Under the pieces are notes generated by a model. That model was not told the DNA's origin and made no database searches. It was given only the letters and a program-made list of their open reading frames with translations. The position numbers and the translations under genes were made by a program. From CAYYUA01 sp964542585 (GTDB lineage: Bacteria; Bacteroidota; Bacteroidia; CAILMK01; CAYYUA01), in contig CAZIUI010000014.1 in the NCBI GenBank assembly GCA_964542585.1, positions 6,512 through 70,511 of the forward strand: a stretch of 64,000 nucleotides of DNA. The letters are read 5' to 3'. Below, piece after piece: positions 18,423 to 27,519 of this stretch (positions are counted from its first letter, which is position 1; each line of letters begins with the position of its first letter).

Positions 18423-18917
18423 TTAATTAGCGCGGGTTTGTTGAATGTATTGCTGAACGAGCTCTTCTTGCTTATTATTCTTTTGCAGTTCTTCTTGCAA
18501 GATTTTGGAGGCGATATCTACCGATATATCCGCAACTTGGTTTTTCAACTCCTCAAATGCTTGAGCTCGTTCTTTTTCAATATCCCTGTAAGCTTGGTCT
18601 TTTATTTTCTGAGCCTCTTTTTGGGCTTCAGCTTTCGCATCGCTGATCATTTGCTCCTTGGTTTCACGGGCCTCTTTAAGGATTTGATCCCTTTCCTGTT
18701 TAGCTTCCTTGATAAGCTTATCATTTTCAGCTTTCAGGTTATTAACTTCTTCTCTTGCTTTATTAGCTTCATCCAGGGCATCCTGTATAGATTGCTCCCG
18801 GGTTTTCAAAGCGTTTACAATAGGGTTCCAGGCTTTTTTGGAAAGAATCCACAAAACAATCAGGAATGCAACTAGCGTCCAAACAAACAGTCCTAAATCT
18901 GGTAAAAGGAGATCCAT
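18423..18917 (-). CDS. atpF: ATP synthase Fo subunit b
   Basis: Membrane-anchored peripheral stalk, 164 residues: one N-terminal transmembrane helix (about 8-26, LGLFVWTLVAFLIVLWIL), a short hinge (KKAWNPIVNAL), and a long charged coiled coil rich in Glu, Lys and Ala over about 35-150. The spacer separating it from atpE contains two adjacent hairpins. Confidence 0.96.
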   Translation of the reverse strand: MDLLLPDLGLFVWTLVAFLIVLWILSKKAWNPIVNALKTREQSIQDALDEANKAREEVNNLKAENDKLIKEAKQERDQILKEARETKEQMISDAKAEAQKEAQKIKDQAYRDIEKERAQAFEELKNQVADISVDIASKILQEELQKNNKQEELVQQYIQQTRAN

Positions 18918-18934
18918 TTCTTTAATTTTTTAGT

Positions 18935-18978
18935 GCTTTTAATAAAAGCCTTACCACCAGCCAACCGCTGATGGTAAG
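18935..18978 (-). promoter_or_regulatory. Double stem-loop between atpE and atpF
   Basis: On the transcribed strand, a 12-bp stem (CTTACCATCAGC with GCTGGTGGTAAG, one U-G wobble, loop GGTTG) is followed immediately by a second hairpin (GCTTTT-ATT-AAAAGC). The T-rich second arm makes the first hairpin resemble an attenuating terminator. It lies directly after the gene for the multicopy c subunit, and so could favour atpE over the downstream genes. Confidence 0.6.
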
Positions 18979-19002
18979 ACTGATTAATGAGGTTGTTGCC
19001 AA

Positions 19003-19254
19003 TTAAAGCAGGACACCAAGCAGACAAATAATGGCAGCAAACAGGGCAACTCCTTCAACAAGGGCTGCTGTAATGATCATATTTGTCCGGATGTCACCAG
19101 CCATTTCTGGTTGCCGGGCAATTGATTCAAGGGCACTGCCGCCAATGCGGCCAATGCCAATCCCTGCGCCAATGGCTGCAAGGCCTGCACCAATGCCAGC
19201 GCCAATTAAGGCGATGTTTCCTTCAATGGCTAACAACATGATTTCTAAAATCAT
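19003..19254 (-). CDS. atpE: ATP synthase Fo subunit c
   Basis: Proteolipid of the rotor ring, 83 residues, forming a two-helix hairpin. Helix 1 has the Gly/Ala-rich packing motif (ALIGAGIGAGLAAIGAGIGI), the polar loop is ARQPEMAGDIR, and helix 2 carries the ion-binding carboxylate in ALVEGVALF. There is no Gln in helix 1 and no Ser/Thr directly after the Glu, so the Na+ ligand set known from Ilyobacter is absent and the ring is predicted to be H+-coupled. Two ATG codons (MILEIMLLAIEG) could serve as the start. Confidence 0.96.
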   Translation of the reverse strand: MILEIMLLAIEGNIALIGAGIGAGLAAIGAGIGIGRIGGSALESIARQPEMAGDIRTNMIITAALVEGVALFAAIICLLGVLL

Positions 19255-19296
19255 AAAAAGGTATTTAAAAGGTTAAAAAAAACGAGTTCATCAACT

Positions 19297-20397
19297 TTAA
19301 GTAGCAGATTGTTCCCTTTCTAATGCTTCTTCGGCTTCTACATCTTCATGATGATCAGCAACCGCTTCACCAATGAAAAGGCCTGAAAGCATAGCAAAGA
19401 TGTAAGCCTGAATAAACGCTACTAATAGCTCAAGGAAGTACAAGAAAATGGTGAATAATAAGGAAACAGGCGCCACAACTGCATAACCAATAACCTCACT
19501 TTGTTGCCCAAGGACAAAAATGAGGGAAACGACACTAAGGATTAGGATGTGGCCTGCTGTAATATTGGCAAAAAGCCGCACCGTGAGGGCAAAAGGTTTA
19601 GTAAAAATGCCGATAAATTCTATAATCGGCATTAAGGGAAAAACTTTCAACGCCATGGGAACGCCAGGCGTGTTAAATATGTGTTTCCAGTAATGCTTAT
19701 TACTGCTAAAGATAATGGTAAAAAAGGTTATCAGAGACAGGCACAAGGTTACCGTGATATCGCCCGTAACGTTAGCCGCTCCAGGTAATAAACCGAGAAG
19801 GTTGTTAATCCAAATGAAAAAGAAAACAGAAATAATATAAGGAAAGTATTTAAGCCATTTCTTTCCAATTGTTGGCTTTGCAACCTCATCCTTAATGAAA
19901 AGGATCACCGGTTCAAGTAAAGATTGTAGACCGCTAGGAGCTGACTTAGGATGTTGCTTGTACCGTTTAGCAACACTGAGGAAAATCCATAGCATTAGAG
20001 CAATGCTAATGAACATGGCAAAGACGTTCTTGGTAATGGACAAGTCATAAACGCCGGCCCCTGATTGGTGCTTTATAGTACCGTGATCCAGCTTAAATCC
20101 CCTGTAGGTATTATCTTCAGCTTTGTATAAGTGCTTACTTGAAAATGATACCAACCCTTCTTTAGGGGTGTAAAGAATCATTGGGAAGTGAAGAGTTGCA
20201 TGAAAATCACCAAGGGTAAAAAAGTGCCATTTATACTCATCCTGAACGTGATGTATAATGACCTCCCCCGGATTAAAATCCGTGCCGGAATCTTTTTTAT
20301 CGGAACTACCAAAGCTTTGTAAGGGCGTTGAAAAGAAAAATATAAAAATTGTTATTGTGCAGAGTGCCCGAATGGAGAGTGTTATGGCTTTCTTCAA
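19297..20397 (-). CDS. atpB: ATP synthase Fo subunit a
   Basis: Stator channel subunit, 366 residues. It has an N-terminal signal-like segment and a long extracytoplasmic region (about 30-125) before the membrane core, a form common in Bacteroidota. The core includes the essential Arg in LTVRLFANITAGH, plus LLPGAANVTGDITVTL and the C-terminal ELLVAFIQAYIFAMLS. The start appears to be TTG at 20397, overlapping the upstream stop as TTGA; no suitable ATG lies nearby, which implies translational coupling to the AtpI-like gene. The His/Glu/Asp-rich tail (ADHHEDVEAEEALE) is cytoplasmic or interfacial. Confidence 0.95.
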   Translation of the reverse strand: MKKAITLSIRALCTITIFIFFFSTPLQSFGSSDKKDSGTDFNPGEVIIHHVQDEYKWHFFTLGDFHATLHFPMILYTPKEGLVSFSSKHLYKAEDNTYRGFKLDHGTIKHQSGAGVYDLSITKNVFAMFISIALMLWIFLSVAKRYKQHPKSAPSGLQSLLEPVILFIKDEVAKPTIGKKWLKYFPYIISVFFFIWINNLLGLLPGAANVTGDITVTLCLSLITFFTIIFSSNKHYWKHIFNTPGVPMALKVFPLMPIIEFIGIFTKPFALTVRLFANITAGHILILSVVSLIFVLGQQSEVIGYAVVAPVSLLFTIFLYFLELLVAFIQAYIFAMLSGLFIGEAVADHHEDVEAEEALEREQSAT

Positions 20398-20798
20398 TTT
20401 TCGGTATCCTTTTTCAAATGCGGGCGCAAGTTACGTATTAATTGATAGACTTCAAATCCTGTAAATAGCAAATAGAAGAGAAGGAAAGCTGAAGTCGTGA
20501 CTGCTAGGATATCAGGAAAAACCTGGCCCATTACGTAAATGTATATGGAGGATACAACTAGTTTGACTAGCATGCCACCAACCAAGGCTCCCATGAAAAA
20601 GGCATGCGTTCTGGTAAAAGTATAACCTAAAGCCAAACCTGAAATAAGGGTCATCAGCCAGTTGAATATAAGTCCGCTTATGGTTACTTTGAAGATGGCA
20701 GGATCTAAGACCCCAACAAAAAAGCTGGTGACTAGTAAAACGACTAGCCCTACTAAAGTAAAATTCCTGATAAAGGAACTTAGGGGCGATTTTCCCAT
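20394..20798 (-). CDS. AtpI-like small membrane protein of the ATP synthase operon
   Basis: About 134 residues with four hydrophobic helices (for example FTLVGLVVLLVTSFFVG, LIFNWLMTLISGLALGYTF, and two in the C-terminal half) and a basic C-terminus (LRPHLKKDTEN). Position directly between atpZ and atpB identifies it as the AtpI-type accessory protein, proposed in other bacteria to assist c-ring assembly or Mg2+ handling. The ATG at 20798 overlaps the AtpZ stop (TGATG), and the stop overlaps the atpB TTG start, so translation of three genes is chained. Confidence 0.75.
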   Translation of the reverse strand: MGKSPLSSFIRNFTLVGLVVLLVTSFFVGVLDPAIFKVTISGLIFNWLMTLISGLALGYTFTRTHAFFMGALVGGMLVKLVVSSIYIYVMGQVFPDILAVTTSAFLLFYLLFTGFEVYQLIRNLRPHLKKDTEN

Positions 20799-21031
20799 CA
20801 AATGAGTGCTCTGATGAACTGGATGATAGCGCCAATCATCGCTAAAACCCCTAAAATCAGGGTAAAAACAAGGGTTTCATTATTCATCCAATGATCTATA
20901 CCATAGCCAATACCGGCAGCACCCAGCACTGTTCCGGTTATTCGGAAACCTAAGCTCATGAAATACCCAAGCTCTTGGGTAGCGTTAGGCCTCTTTTTCT
21001 TAGGATTGGGATTCTTTTTGGGCTTTACCAA
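20798..21031 (-). CDS. atpZ: AtpZ/AtpI-family protein
   Basis: A small protein with a basic Lys/Pro-rich N-terminus (VKPKKNPNPKKKRPN) and two transmembrane helices (GYFMSLGFRITGTVLGAAGIG and FTLILGVLAMIGAIIQFI), matching the AtpZ family found first in many atp operons. The frame is open further upstream to a TTG at 21103 inside the bactofilin gene; the TTG at 21031 is preferred because it yields 77 residues, the usual family length, and reduces the overlap with the bactofilin gene to about 32 bp. No ATG is available. It is translationally coupled on both sides. Confidence 0.75.
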   Translation of the reverse strand: MVKPKKNPNPKKKRPNATQELGYFMSLGFRITGTVLGAAGIGYGIDHWMNNETLVFTLILGVLAMIGAIIQFIRALI

Positions 21032-21476
21032 TGTCCTGCTGGTTTGAAGCGGTTTCCTTAGCCCCTTGTTTCGTGTTTGTTTTAGTTTGATCCGGGAACT
21101 CAACCTGTTCTTTCATGGTGCATTGACCATTAAACATCGCACCTTTTTCCACGGCCATCCGCTTAGTGATAATGTCCCCTTCAACTTTCGCTGAAGCCTG
21201 TAATTTTAGCAGTTCGGTGCAATATACGTTACCTTTTATTTGACCGCTTACATCCGATGACTCACAGTAAACATGACCTTCAATTACACCGCCCTGTCCA
21301 AGTACCACTTTTGTATGAGTGTGAAGATCACCGTCTATGCGACCATCAATCCGGACATCAGATTCGGTCGTTAACTTTCCTTGTATAGTGGTGGCACTAC
21401 CTACAAGGTTTATAGCTTTAGAACTACTGTCTTCTGTTGTCCGGTTCTTATTTTCTTGCTGGTTGTTTTTTAGCAT
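21000..21476 (-). CDS. Bactofilin (DUF583) cytoskeletal protein
   Basis: A self-polymerising beta-helical cytoskeletal protein that localises cell-wall enzymes, about 158 residues from the ATG at 21476 (MLKNNQQENKN). The bactofilin core runs from about residue 25 to 115, with repeated short strands such as IQGKLTTESDVRIDGRIDGD, VIEGHVYCESSDVSGQIKG and AKVEGDIITKRMAVEKGA. The tail is disordered and Gln/Lys-rich. The frame opens upstream as far as 21527, but those residues overlap the M23 gene. It sits 28 bp after an M23 endopeptidase gene, the pairing seen in bacteria where bactofilin scaffolds the peptidase for cell-shape control, and overlaps atpZ at its 3' end. Confidence 0.88.
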   Translation of the reverse strand: MLKNNQQENKNRTTEDSSSKAINLVGSATTIQGKLTTESDVRIDGRIDGDLHTHTKVVLGQGGVIEGHVYCESSDVSGQIKGNVYCTELLKLQASAKVEGDIITKRMAVEKGAMFNGQCTMKEQVEFPDQTKTNTKQGAKETASNQQDIGKAQKESQS

Positions 21477-21504
21477 ACCAAAAAATTTAAGTAAAAGTAG
21501 GAAT

Positions 21505-22368
21505 TTAGTCAAAATCGATATAAGCACTTGGGTTTAGTGGTGAGCCAGCGTTCCATAATTCAAAATGTAAATGCGGGCCAGTGCTAAGCTTACCAGAAGT
21601 TCCAACTACACCGATAGCTTCGCCCGCCCTAACAAAGCTACCAATATCTTTCAATAATTCTGAATTGTGCTTGTAAACCGATAATAAGTTTCTACTATGT
21701 TGCAGGATCATAGTATGGCCGGTAGTGGCTGACCATCCTGTATAGACAACCGTTCCTCCTTTTACGGCTTTGATGGTAGTATTAGCAGGTGCTACGACAT
21801 CTATCGCGAAATGATTTTTTGTACTGTTGTAGTCGTTGGTTACAACTCCTTTTAGCGGAGGATAGAAGTTAATCGTTTCTAACGTTCTATTGTTTTTTCT
21901 TTCAGCCGAATTTGGGGATAAAAACCGATACCCTTCTCCCGCAACCTGGGTTCCTTTAAGTAAAGAATCGGTTTTCAGGTCATTTTGATCTTTTAACCTG
22001 CTCGACCGGCTTCTTAAGGTTTCCGGTTTTGGCTTCATACGGGATTTATCATTTTCAGGAACATTACCTTTCAGGACTGTTCTAATATTGTTAAGGTAAC
22101 TCTGCTGATCCTTAACAACTTTATTAAGGGAATCTGCTCTATGTGCTAGCTGGGTTAGCTTACGCTCTTTTTTCAGCTGATTGCTAACAGGTAGGAAATA
22201 AACTAGCGGAGTGTAACTGAACAGCGCCCAGAATAAAAAAAAAGTAACTAGCAATACTACACTCAAAAACGCTACAACATTAAAACCCCTTATTGAAAAA
22301 GAGGCTTTTTCGGCAAGATCATTATCCTTAAGGATTACAAGGCGGTACCTGTTTCTTAGGCGTCTCAA
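21505..22368 (-). CDS. M23-family (LytM-like) peptidoglycan endopeptidase
   Basis: An inner-membrane-anchored metallopeptidase of 287 residues. A transmembrane helix at about 31-49 is followed by a coiled-coil and linker region (about 65-160) and the M23 domain (about 165-285). Zinc ligands are visible: His186 and Asp190 in NHFAID, and HLH at 266-268 in GPHLHFE. It would cleave peptidoglycan cross-links in the periplasm. It is the first gene of the unit that continues with bactofilin and the ATP synthase genes. The intact zinc set indicates an active enzyme rather than a regulatory LytM protein. Confidence 0.9.
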   Translation of the reverse strand: MRRLRNRYRLVILKDNDLAEKASFSIRGFNVVAFLSVVLLVTFFLFWALFSYTPLVYFLPVSNQLKKERKLTQLAHRADSLNKVVKDQQSYLNNIRTVLKGNVPENDKSRMKPKPETLRSRSSRLKDQNDLKTDSLLKGTQVAGEGYRFLSPNSAERKNNRTLETINFYPPLKGVVTNDYNSTKNHFAIDVVAPANTTIKAVKGGTVVYTGWSATTGHTMILQHSRNLLSVYKHNSELLKDIGSFVRAGEAIGVVGTSGKLSTGPHLHFELWNAGSPLNPSAYIDFD

Positions 22369-22470
22369 TGAGCGATTTATTTTACTAGCTTAAGTTCTTG
22401 CAGAACTGGGGATGAATGGCGCTACCTATCTTTTGGAGAAATTAGGCTGTAAGTCAGTTTAAAATATTTT

Positions 22471-22478
22471 TACTTTTG
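22471..22478 (+). promoter_or_regulatory. -7 promoter element upstream of sprE
   Basis: TACTTTTG matches the TAnnTTTG box exactly. The predicted transcription start is about 7 bp downstream, leaving a leader of about 35 nt before the TTG at 22521. Confidence 0.5.
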
Positions 22479-22520
22479 CGAAGTTAGGACAAGAAGAGGC
22501 CCCAGAAAAAACAAATCTAT

Positions 22521-25190
22521 TTGAAACGCGCTAGCATATTTCTGCTTTTTGTCATTTTGCTAACCACATCCAGCTGCGGGTTATTCGAGGGTACTAAAGT
22601 AGAACAAATTTACCAGAATACAACCGCCCGCTACAACGGTTATTTCAACGCCAAAATGCTCATGCAGGATGTTGTAGAAAATAACCGCAAAGTTCATGAG
22701 GATAAGTATACCGATATCCTGGATGTTTATCAGTTTCCCTCAAAGAAACAGGCAAAGCAAAACTCGCCAAAATGCGATAAAATCATCAAAAAATGTACAC
22801 GTGTTCTCCAGAAGCGTCCGGAAACCAAGTGGAGTGATGACTGCTACTTTTTGATGGGGAAAGCAAGGTTTTTCAAAGGAGATTATACCAAGGCCATACA
22901 GGTGCTCCGCTATGTGAGCTCCAAGTATAAAGACCTGCCAACGGCATCAAAGGCAAAAATTTGGGTGGTTCATACTTATTTACAACAGAAAAATTACTCG
23001 GACGCCCGGGCCATGCTTACCAATGTCCAAAGCCAAGGTGAGATACCGGAGGATCAAACCTACAAGCTGCAGCGAGCACAAGCTGCTATAGCGATTGAAA
23101 ATGGTTCTTACCAAAAAGCCTATGATAAGTTAAGTTTGGTATTACCGGACGTTAGTAACGATGATCTGCAGCATCGCTACCGGTTCATCATGGGCCAGTT
23201 AAGCCAGGAGCAAGGTAAATATCACCAAGCCATAAAAACCTACACAAAGGTGCTATCTAAGCGAACCAGCTATGAATTAGCTTTCCATTCTAAGATCAAT
23301 AAAGCAGCATGCTACCAAGCGCTAGCTGATGAAGCTCCCCAAAAAGTGGCAGAGGTTAAGGAAGATCTGCAAGAAATGCTTAAGGATGATAAAAACGTAG
23401 ATTTCAAGAGTAGGATTTACTTTGAACTGGCTCAATTATCCCGAGAAAATGGCGGTACCAAAGCTTTCCTAGAATTTTTGGATAAAGCGCTAAGAGCTGA
23501 GCAAGCTTCCTCTAGGCAAAAAGCAGTGGCTTACCGCAGCTTGGCTCAATACCACTACAAAAAAGGGAATTATCCGAAAGCCAAAGCTTACTATGATAGC
23601 ACCTCTCGGTTCATAACGCAAGACGCTGATAACTATTTGGCTTTTAAAAAGAAAAAGGAAATCCTGGATCAGTTGATCCGCTATGAGCAAATCATCCGCA
23701 AGCAGGATAGCTTACAGCGGATGGCTGGTTATTCTAAAAATGAGCTTAAAAATCATTTTGCTAAACTTATCCAGCAAGCTAAAAAGCGTAAACAGCGGGA
23801 AAAACGCAAAGAAGCTAACAGGAAACAGGAGCGTCAAATCGAACGATTACGAAACCAGCGCAGGCAGAATCTAGAACAGAAACAAACCGTCAGGGATCCC
23901 CAGGTATCGCAGGGTGGTGGTCAGTGGTACTTTTACAGCGAAACATCTAAAGGCCAAGGGTTACCACAATTTAAAAGAGAATGGGGTGAACGTCCTTTGC
24001 AGGATTTCTGGCGATTCAGAACTAAAAAAGTAGCTTTTCAAGATGACAAGCCAAAAACTGATACCAACAAGCAGCAAGCCTCCAAAACGGCTGATACCAA
24101 TCGACAACGCCTGTCAACTAAGGATATGCTTAAACAGGAGAAAGTACCTGATAACTACAAAAAGCTAACGAAGGAGCAAAAAGAATTCTATGCCCAAATC
24201 CCGTTCAATGAGCGCCAGATGCGTGTATCCAAAAAGAAGCGACAAAAAGCCCGGTATGAACTTGGACGGATATACTACCAAGATTTAGACGCTTATGATC
24301 AAGCATTCAATACGCTAACTAGTTTAAATAAGGACCACCCCAAACATGCCTTTAAACCGCCCAGCCTTTATTACCTCCACCGGATAGCTCAGAGCAAAAA
24401 CCAAAAAGATACCGCTGAACGCTTCAAAAATCAATTGGTCCGCAATCATCCTGAAAGTGAATATGCGCAGATCCTCCAACGCTCCAAGATTGATCGCCGG
24501 GAGATCCGTACCGAAAATCAAGCCCTGGAGCAATACTACCAAAAAACCTATCAAGCCTATCAGCAAGGATTGTGTGACACTGTTAGACAGCGACAGGCAT
24601 CTGCGGATTCCCTTTTTGAACAGCATTACCTTTCAGCTAAGATGACCTACCTGGCCATCCTTTGTGAGGGAAAGCATGAGGATACTAAAACCACTTTCAA
24701 GCAGAAATTGAAGGCGTTCCTGGAGAAGCATGAAGGAAAACCAGTTGCTAACCATGCCCAGCAAGTTTACAATTACCTGGACTCGGATGGTAAGCTTGCT
24801 ACCAGTAGTGGAGACCGGTTCCCCTTTAATGAAAACTTGCAAAAAAAGCATGTTTATTTCTTGGTTCTGAACCTTAACACCCACAAGTCACGGAAAGTCG
24901 TACAGGAAGTGTCAAACTACAATAAACAATATTATGAGTTCCTAAACCTGGACCAAAGCACCCTCATGTACAGTGGTAACAAACAGGTATTGGTAGTCCG
25001 GGATTTTGAAGATAAGAGCCAAGCCATGCAGTACCGCCAAAGCCTTGCGAATGATAAGGATTTCCTAAAGAAAATCGGTATCAAGTCGCCAAACCATTTT
25101 GTGGCAACGCAGGATAATTACAAGCAAGTGCTCAAAGAGCAGAACCTGCCGGTATATGCTCAATTTTTTGAAACCAAGTACAAAAAATAG
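22521..25190 (+). CDS. sprE: SprE/PorW-like TPR lipoprotein of the type IX secretion system
   Basis: A lipoprotein of 889 residues. It starts at TTG (no ATG available) with a lipoprotein signal ending TTSSC, giving Cys19 as the lipidation site. A characteristic N-terminal block ARYNGYFNAKMLMQD follows, then tandem tetratricopeptide repeats (about 80-380, for example CYFLMGKARFFKGDYTKAIQ), a highly charged Gln/Lys/Arg-rich coiled region (about 410-460), further TPR-like helices, and a C-terminal FYLVLN-like alpha/beta module (about 770-880). SprE/PorW is required for type IX secretion and gliding in Bacteroidota and is thought to link the outer-membrane translocon to the PorL/M motor. The match is by architecture and N-terminal motif; no other T9SS gene is adjacent. 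Confidence 0.75.
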   Translation: MKRASIFLLFVILLTTSSCGLFEGTKVEQIYQNTTARYNGYFNAKMLMQDVVENNRKVHEDKYTDILDVYQFPSKKQAKQNSPKCDKIIKKCTRVLQKRPETKWSDDCYFLMGKARFFKGDYTKAIQVLRYVSSKYKDLPTASKAKIWVVHTYLQQKNYSDARAMLTNVQSQGEIPEDQTYKLQRAQAAIAIENGSYQKAYDKLSLVLPDVSNDDLQHRYRFIMGQLSQEQGKYHQAIKTYTKVLSKRTSYELAFHSKINKAACYQALADEAPQKVAEVKEDLQEMLKDDKNVDFKSRIYFELAQLSRENGGTKAFLEFLDKALRAEQASSRQKAVAYRSLAQYHYKKGNYPKAKAYYDSTSRFITQDADNYLAFKKKKEILDQLIRYEQIIRKQDSLQRMAGYSKNELKNHFAKLIQQAKKRKQREKRKEANRKQERQIERLRNQRRQNLEQKQTVRDPQVSQGGGQWYFYSETSKGQGLPQFKREWGERPLQDFWRFRTKKVAFQDDKPKTDTNKQQASKTADTNRQRLSTKDMLKQEKVPDNYKKLTKEQKEFYAQIPFNERQMRVSKKKRQKARYELGRIYYQDLDAYDQAFNTLTSLNKDHPKHAFKPPSLYYLHRIAQSKNQKDTAERFKNQLVRNHPESEYAQILQRSKIDRREIRTENQALEQYYQKTYQAYQQGLCDTVRQRQASADSLFEQHYLSAKMTYLAILCEGKHEDTKTTFKQKLKAFLEKHEGKPVANHAQQVYNYLDSDGKLATSSGDRFPFNENLQKKHVYFLVLNLNTHKSRKVVQEVSNYNKQYYEFLNLDQSTLMYSGNKQVLVVRDFEDKSQAMQYRQSLANDKDFLKKIGIKSPNHFVATQDNYKQVLKEQNLPVYAQFFETKYKK

Positions 25191-25210
25191 CTAGCAGAAA
25201 TAAGCTGGGT

Positions 25211-27439
25211 ATGTCAGAAACATCGAATGAAAACGAAAAGGACGCTGTTCGTAGCCTTCCCATTAAAAAATACCTAGCGGTCTTTTGGGGCATGGTCGGA
25301 GTCGGCTTGTTAAGCCTTATTGTGCTCTTATATGGTATTACAATGGGATGGTTTGGAGAATTACCCAGCACCCAGAAATTGGAAAATCCGCAGACCAATT
25401 TGGCATCCACGGTTTATTCCAAAAAAGGGAAGGTTTTGGGGAAATATTATACCCAGAACCGCACCAAGATCAATTACGACCAATTAAGCCCTCATTTGGT
25501 AGATGCGTTGATAGCCACGGAAGATGCCCGTTTTTATCAACACCCGGGAATAGACGTACAGGCCCTGTTAAGGGTGCTTTTCGTTCGTTTCTTATCGGGG
25601 CAGGAAGATGCCGGAGGTGGCAGTACAATCACCCAACAACTTGCCAAAAACCTCTTTCCCCGTAAGTCCTTCAGCACCTGGAGCGAGATCATTATCCGTA
25701 AGTTGAAAGAATGGGTGATAGCCGTTAGGCTGGAGCGGTATTACACCAAGAAGGAAATCCTTCAGATGTATTTCAACACGGTTAGTTTTGGCAGTAACAC
25801 CTATGGTATCCAGTCCGCGGCCCAAACCTTTTTCAACAAAATGCCGAAAAACCTTAAGCCGGAAGAAGCGGCTGTGCTTGTAGGGGCATTGAAAGCTACC
25901 CATTATTATTCGCCGGTTTTCAACAGGGAAAATTCCCGGGAAAGGAGGGACTTGGTACTTCAGCTCATGAATCGCCATGGCTACCTGAATGATGCCATTT
26001 GCGATAGCTTACAAGACGTTCCTATTTCGCTTTCCTACCGGAAGGAGACCCACAACAAAGGTCCCGCTCGTTATTTCCGGTCTCATTTGCAGCAACGCAT
26101 GGAGGCTTGGTGCGCTAAAAATGGTTATAACCTTTACACGGACGGACTGCAGATTCATACGACCATTAATAAGCAAATGCAATCCCATGCTGAAAAGGTG
26201 GTTTACAATCGCATGGCTGATTTGCAGGAAAAGTTTTTTAAGCACTGGGAAAACAGGCGAATCTGGGATGAAGATAAAAGCCTAATAAAAGAGGGTATGC
26301 GTCAGAGTAGGCGGTATCAAAAAATGAAAGCTCGGGATGCATCAGAAAAAGCTATAAAAAAAGCTTTCAGGGAACCCACCGAAATGGAAGTATTTACTTA
26401 CGAGAATGGTCGCGTAGATACGGTAATGACGCCATTGGATTCTGTAAAATATTACCAGCAATTCCTTCAGACGGGCGTTATGGCTATGCGGCCTTCATCT
26501 GGTGAAGTGAAAGCCTGGGTTGGAGGCGTGAATTTCCGGGACTTTAAATATGACCACGTGAACAAAGGCACCAAGCGTCAGGTGGGGTCTACTTTTAAGC
26601 CTTTTGTATATACTGTAGCTGCAGCCAATGGTTTTTCACCATGTTTCAAAGTGCCTAATACACCAGTGGTTTTCGAAGAATACGATAACTGGTCCCCTAA
26701 AAATGCCAGCGGGGAATACGGAGGGATGAAAACCATCAAGGACGGTTTATCTCAATCCATCAATTGCGTAACCGCACGCTTGATCAAAGAAGTTGGCCCG
26801 GAAGCTGTGGTCAAAAAAGCAAAGGAGATGGGGATCACAAGTCCTATCCAACCCTATCCCTCCATATCACTTGGAACCATTGAAATTTCGGTTTACGAGA
26901 TGGTATCAGCTTTCAATACTTTCGCTAACAAAGGCGTTTGGACTGAGCCCATAATCCTGACAAGGATAGCGGATAAAAATGGCAATGTGCTCGAAAGGTT
27001 TATGCCCAAAACGCGTGAAGCCTTGAGCGAGGTTACCAACTATATCATGGTTGATATGCTGAAAAATGTGGTGAATAATGGCACTTCCGTGCGGCTTCGA
27101 TACAAGTACAACTTTAAAAATCCTATCATGGGTAAAACCGGCACAACTCAAAACCAGACCGATGGCTGGTTTTTGGGAGCCGTCCCTGATTTGACCACAG
27201 GTGTTTGGGTTGGTGGGGACGACCGGCAGATCAGGTTTAGAAATATCAGCCTGGGACAGGGTGCCTCCATGGCCTTACCTATATGGGCTAAGTTCATGAA
27301 GCGTTGCTACAAGGATTCATCCATTAAAGTATCCAAAGCCAAATTCCAAAAGCCCGATCAGCCTTTACCCGTTACCCTTAATTGCAATGACTCTTCGCAG
27401 TCTAATAAAGGTGAACCCATGCAAGACCTTGATTTTTAA
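25211..27439 (+). CDS. Penicillin-binding protein 1A (bifunctional transglycosylase/transpeptidase)
   Basis: Class A PBP that polymerises and cross-links peptidoglycan in the periplasm, 742 residues. One membrane anchor is at about 22-44. The GT51 glycosyltransferase domain contains the catalytic Glu104 in ATEDARFYQHPGID, GGSTITQQLAKNLF, and the RKLKEW/LERYYTKKEILQMYFN block. The transpeptidase domain carries SxxK (STFKPF, Ser about 460), SxN (SQSIN, about 514) and KTG (GKTGTT, about 641). Length and motif order are typical. It begins 20 bp after sprE and is probably cotranscribed with it. Confidence 0.95.
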   Translation: MSETSNENEKDAVRSLPIKKYLAVFWGMVGVGLLSLIVLLYGITMGWFGELPSTQKLENPQTNLASTVYSKKGKVLGKYYTQNRTKINYDQLSPHLVDALIATEDARFYQHPGIDVQALLRVLFVRFLSGQEDAGGGSTITQQLAKNLFPRKSFSTWSEIIIRKLKEWVIAVRLERYYTKKEILQMYFNTVSFGSNTYGIQSAAQTFFNKMPKNLKPEEAAVLVGALKATHYYSPVFNRENSRERRDLVLQLMNRHGYLNDAICDSLQDVPISLSYRKETHNKGPARYFRSHLQQRMEAWCAKNGYNLYTDGLQIHTTINKQMQSHAEKVVYNRMADLQEKFFKHWENRRIWDEDKSLIKEGMRQSRRYQKMKARDASEKAIKKAFREPTEMEVFTYENGRVDTVMTPLDSVKYYQQFLQTGVMAMRPSSGEVKAWVGGVNFRDFKYDHVNKGTKRQVGSTFKPFVYTVAAANGFSPCFKVPNTPVVFEEYDNWSPKNASGEYGGMKTIKDGLSQSINCVTARLIKEVGPEAVVKKAKEMGITSPIQPYPSISLGTIEISVYEMVSAFNTFANKGVWTEPIILTRIADKNGNVLERFMPKTREALSEVTNYIMVDMLKNVVNNGTSVRLRYKYNFKNPIMGKTGTTQNQTDGWFLGAVPDLTTGVWVGGDDRQIRFRNISLGQGASMALPIWAKFMKRCYKDSSIKVSKAKFQKPDQPLPVTLNCNDSSQSNKGEPMQDLDF

Positions 27440-27519
27440 ATCACTACTTGATAGATTTTGCTTATTTGCAAAAAAGGCAGTAGCTTAGATGGTATTATCT
27501 CAACTTTAAACTTGTAAAT

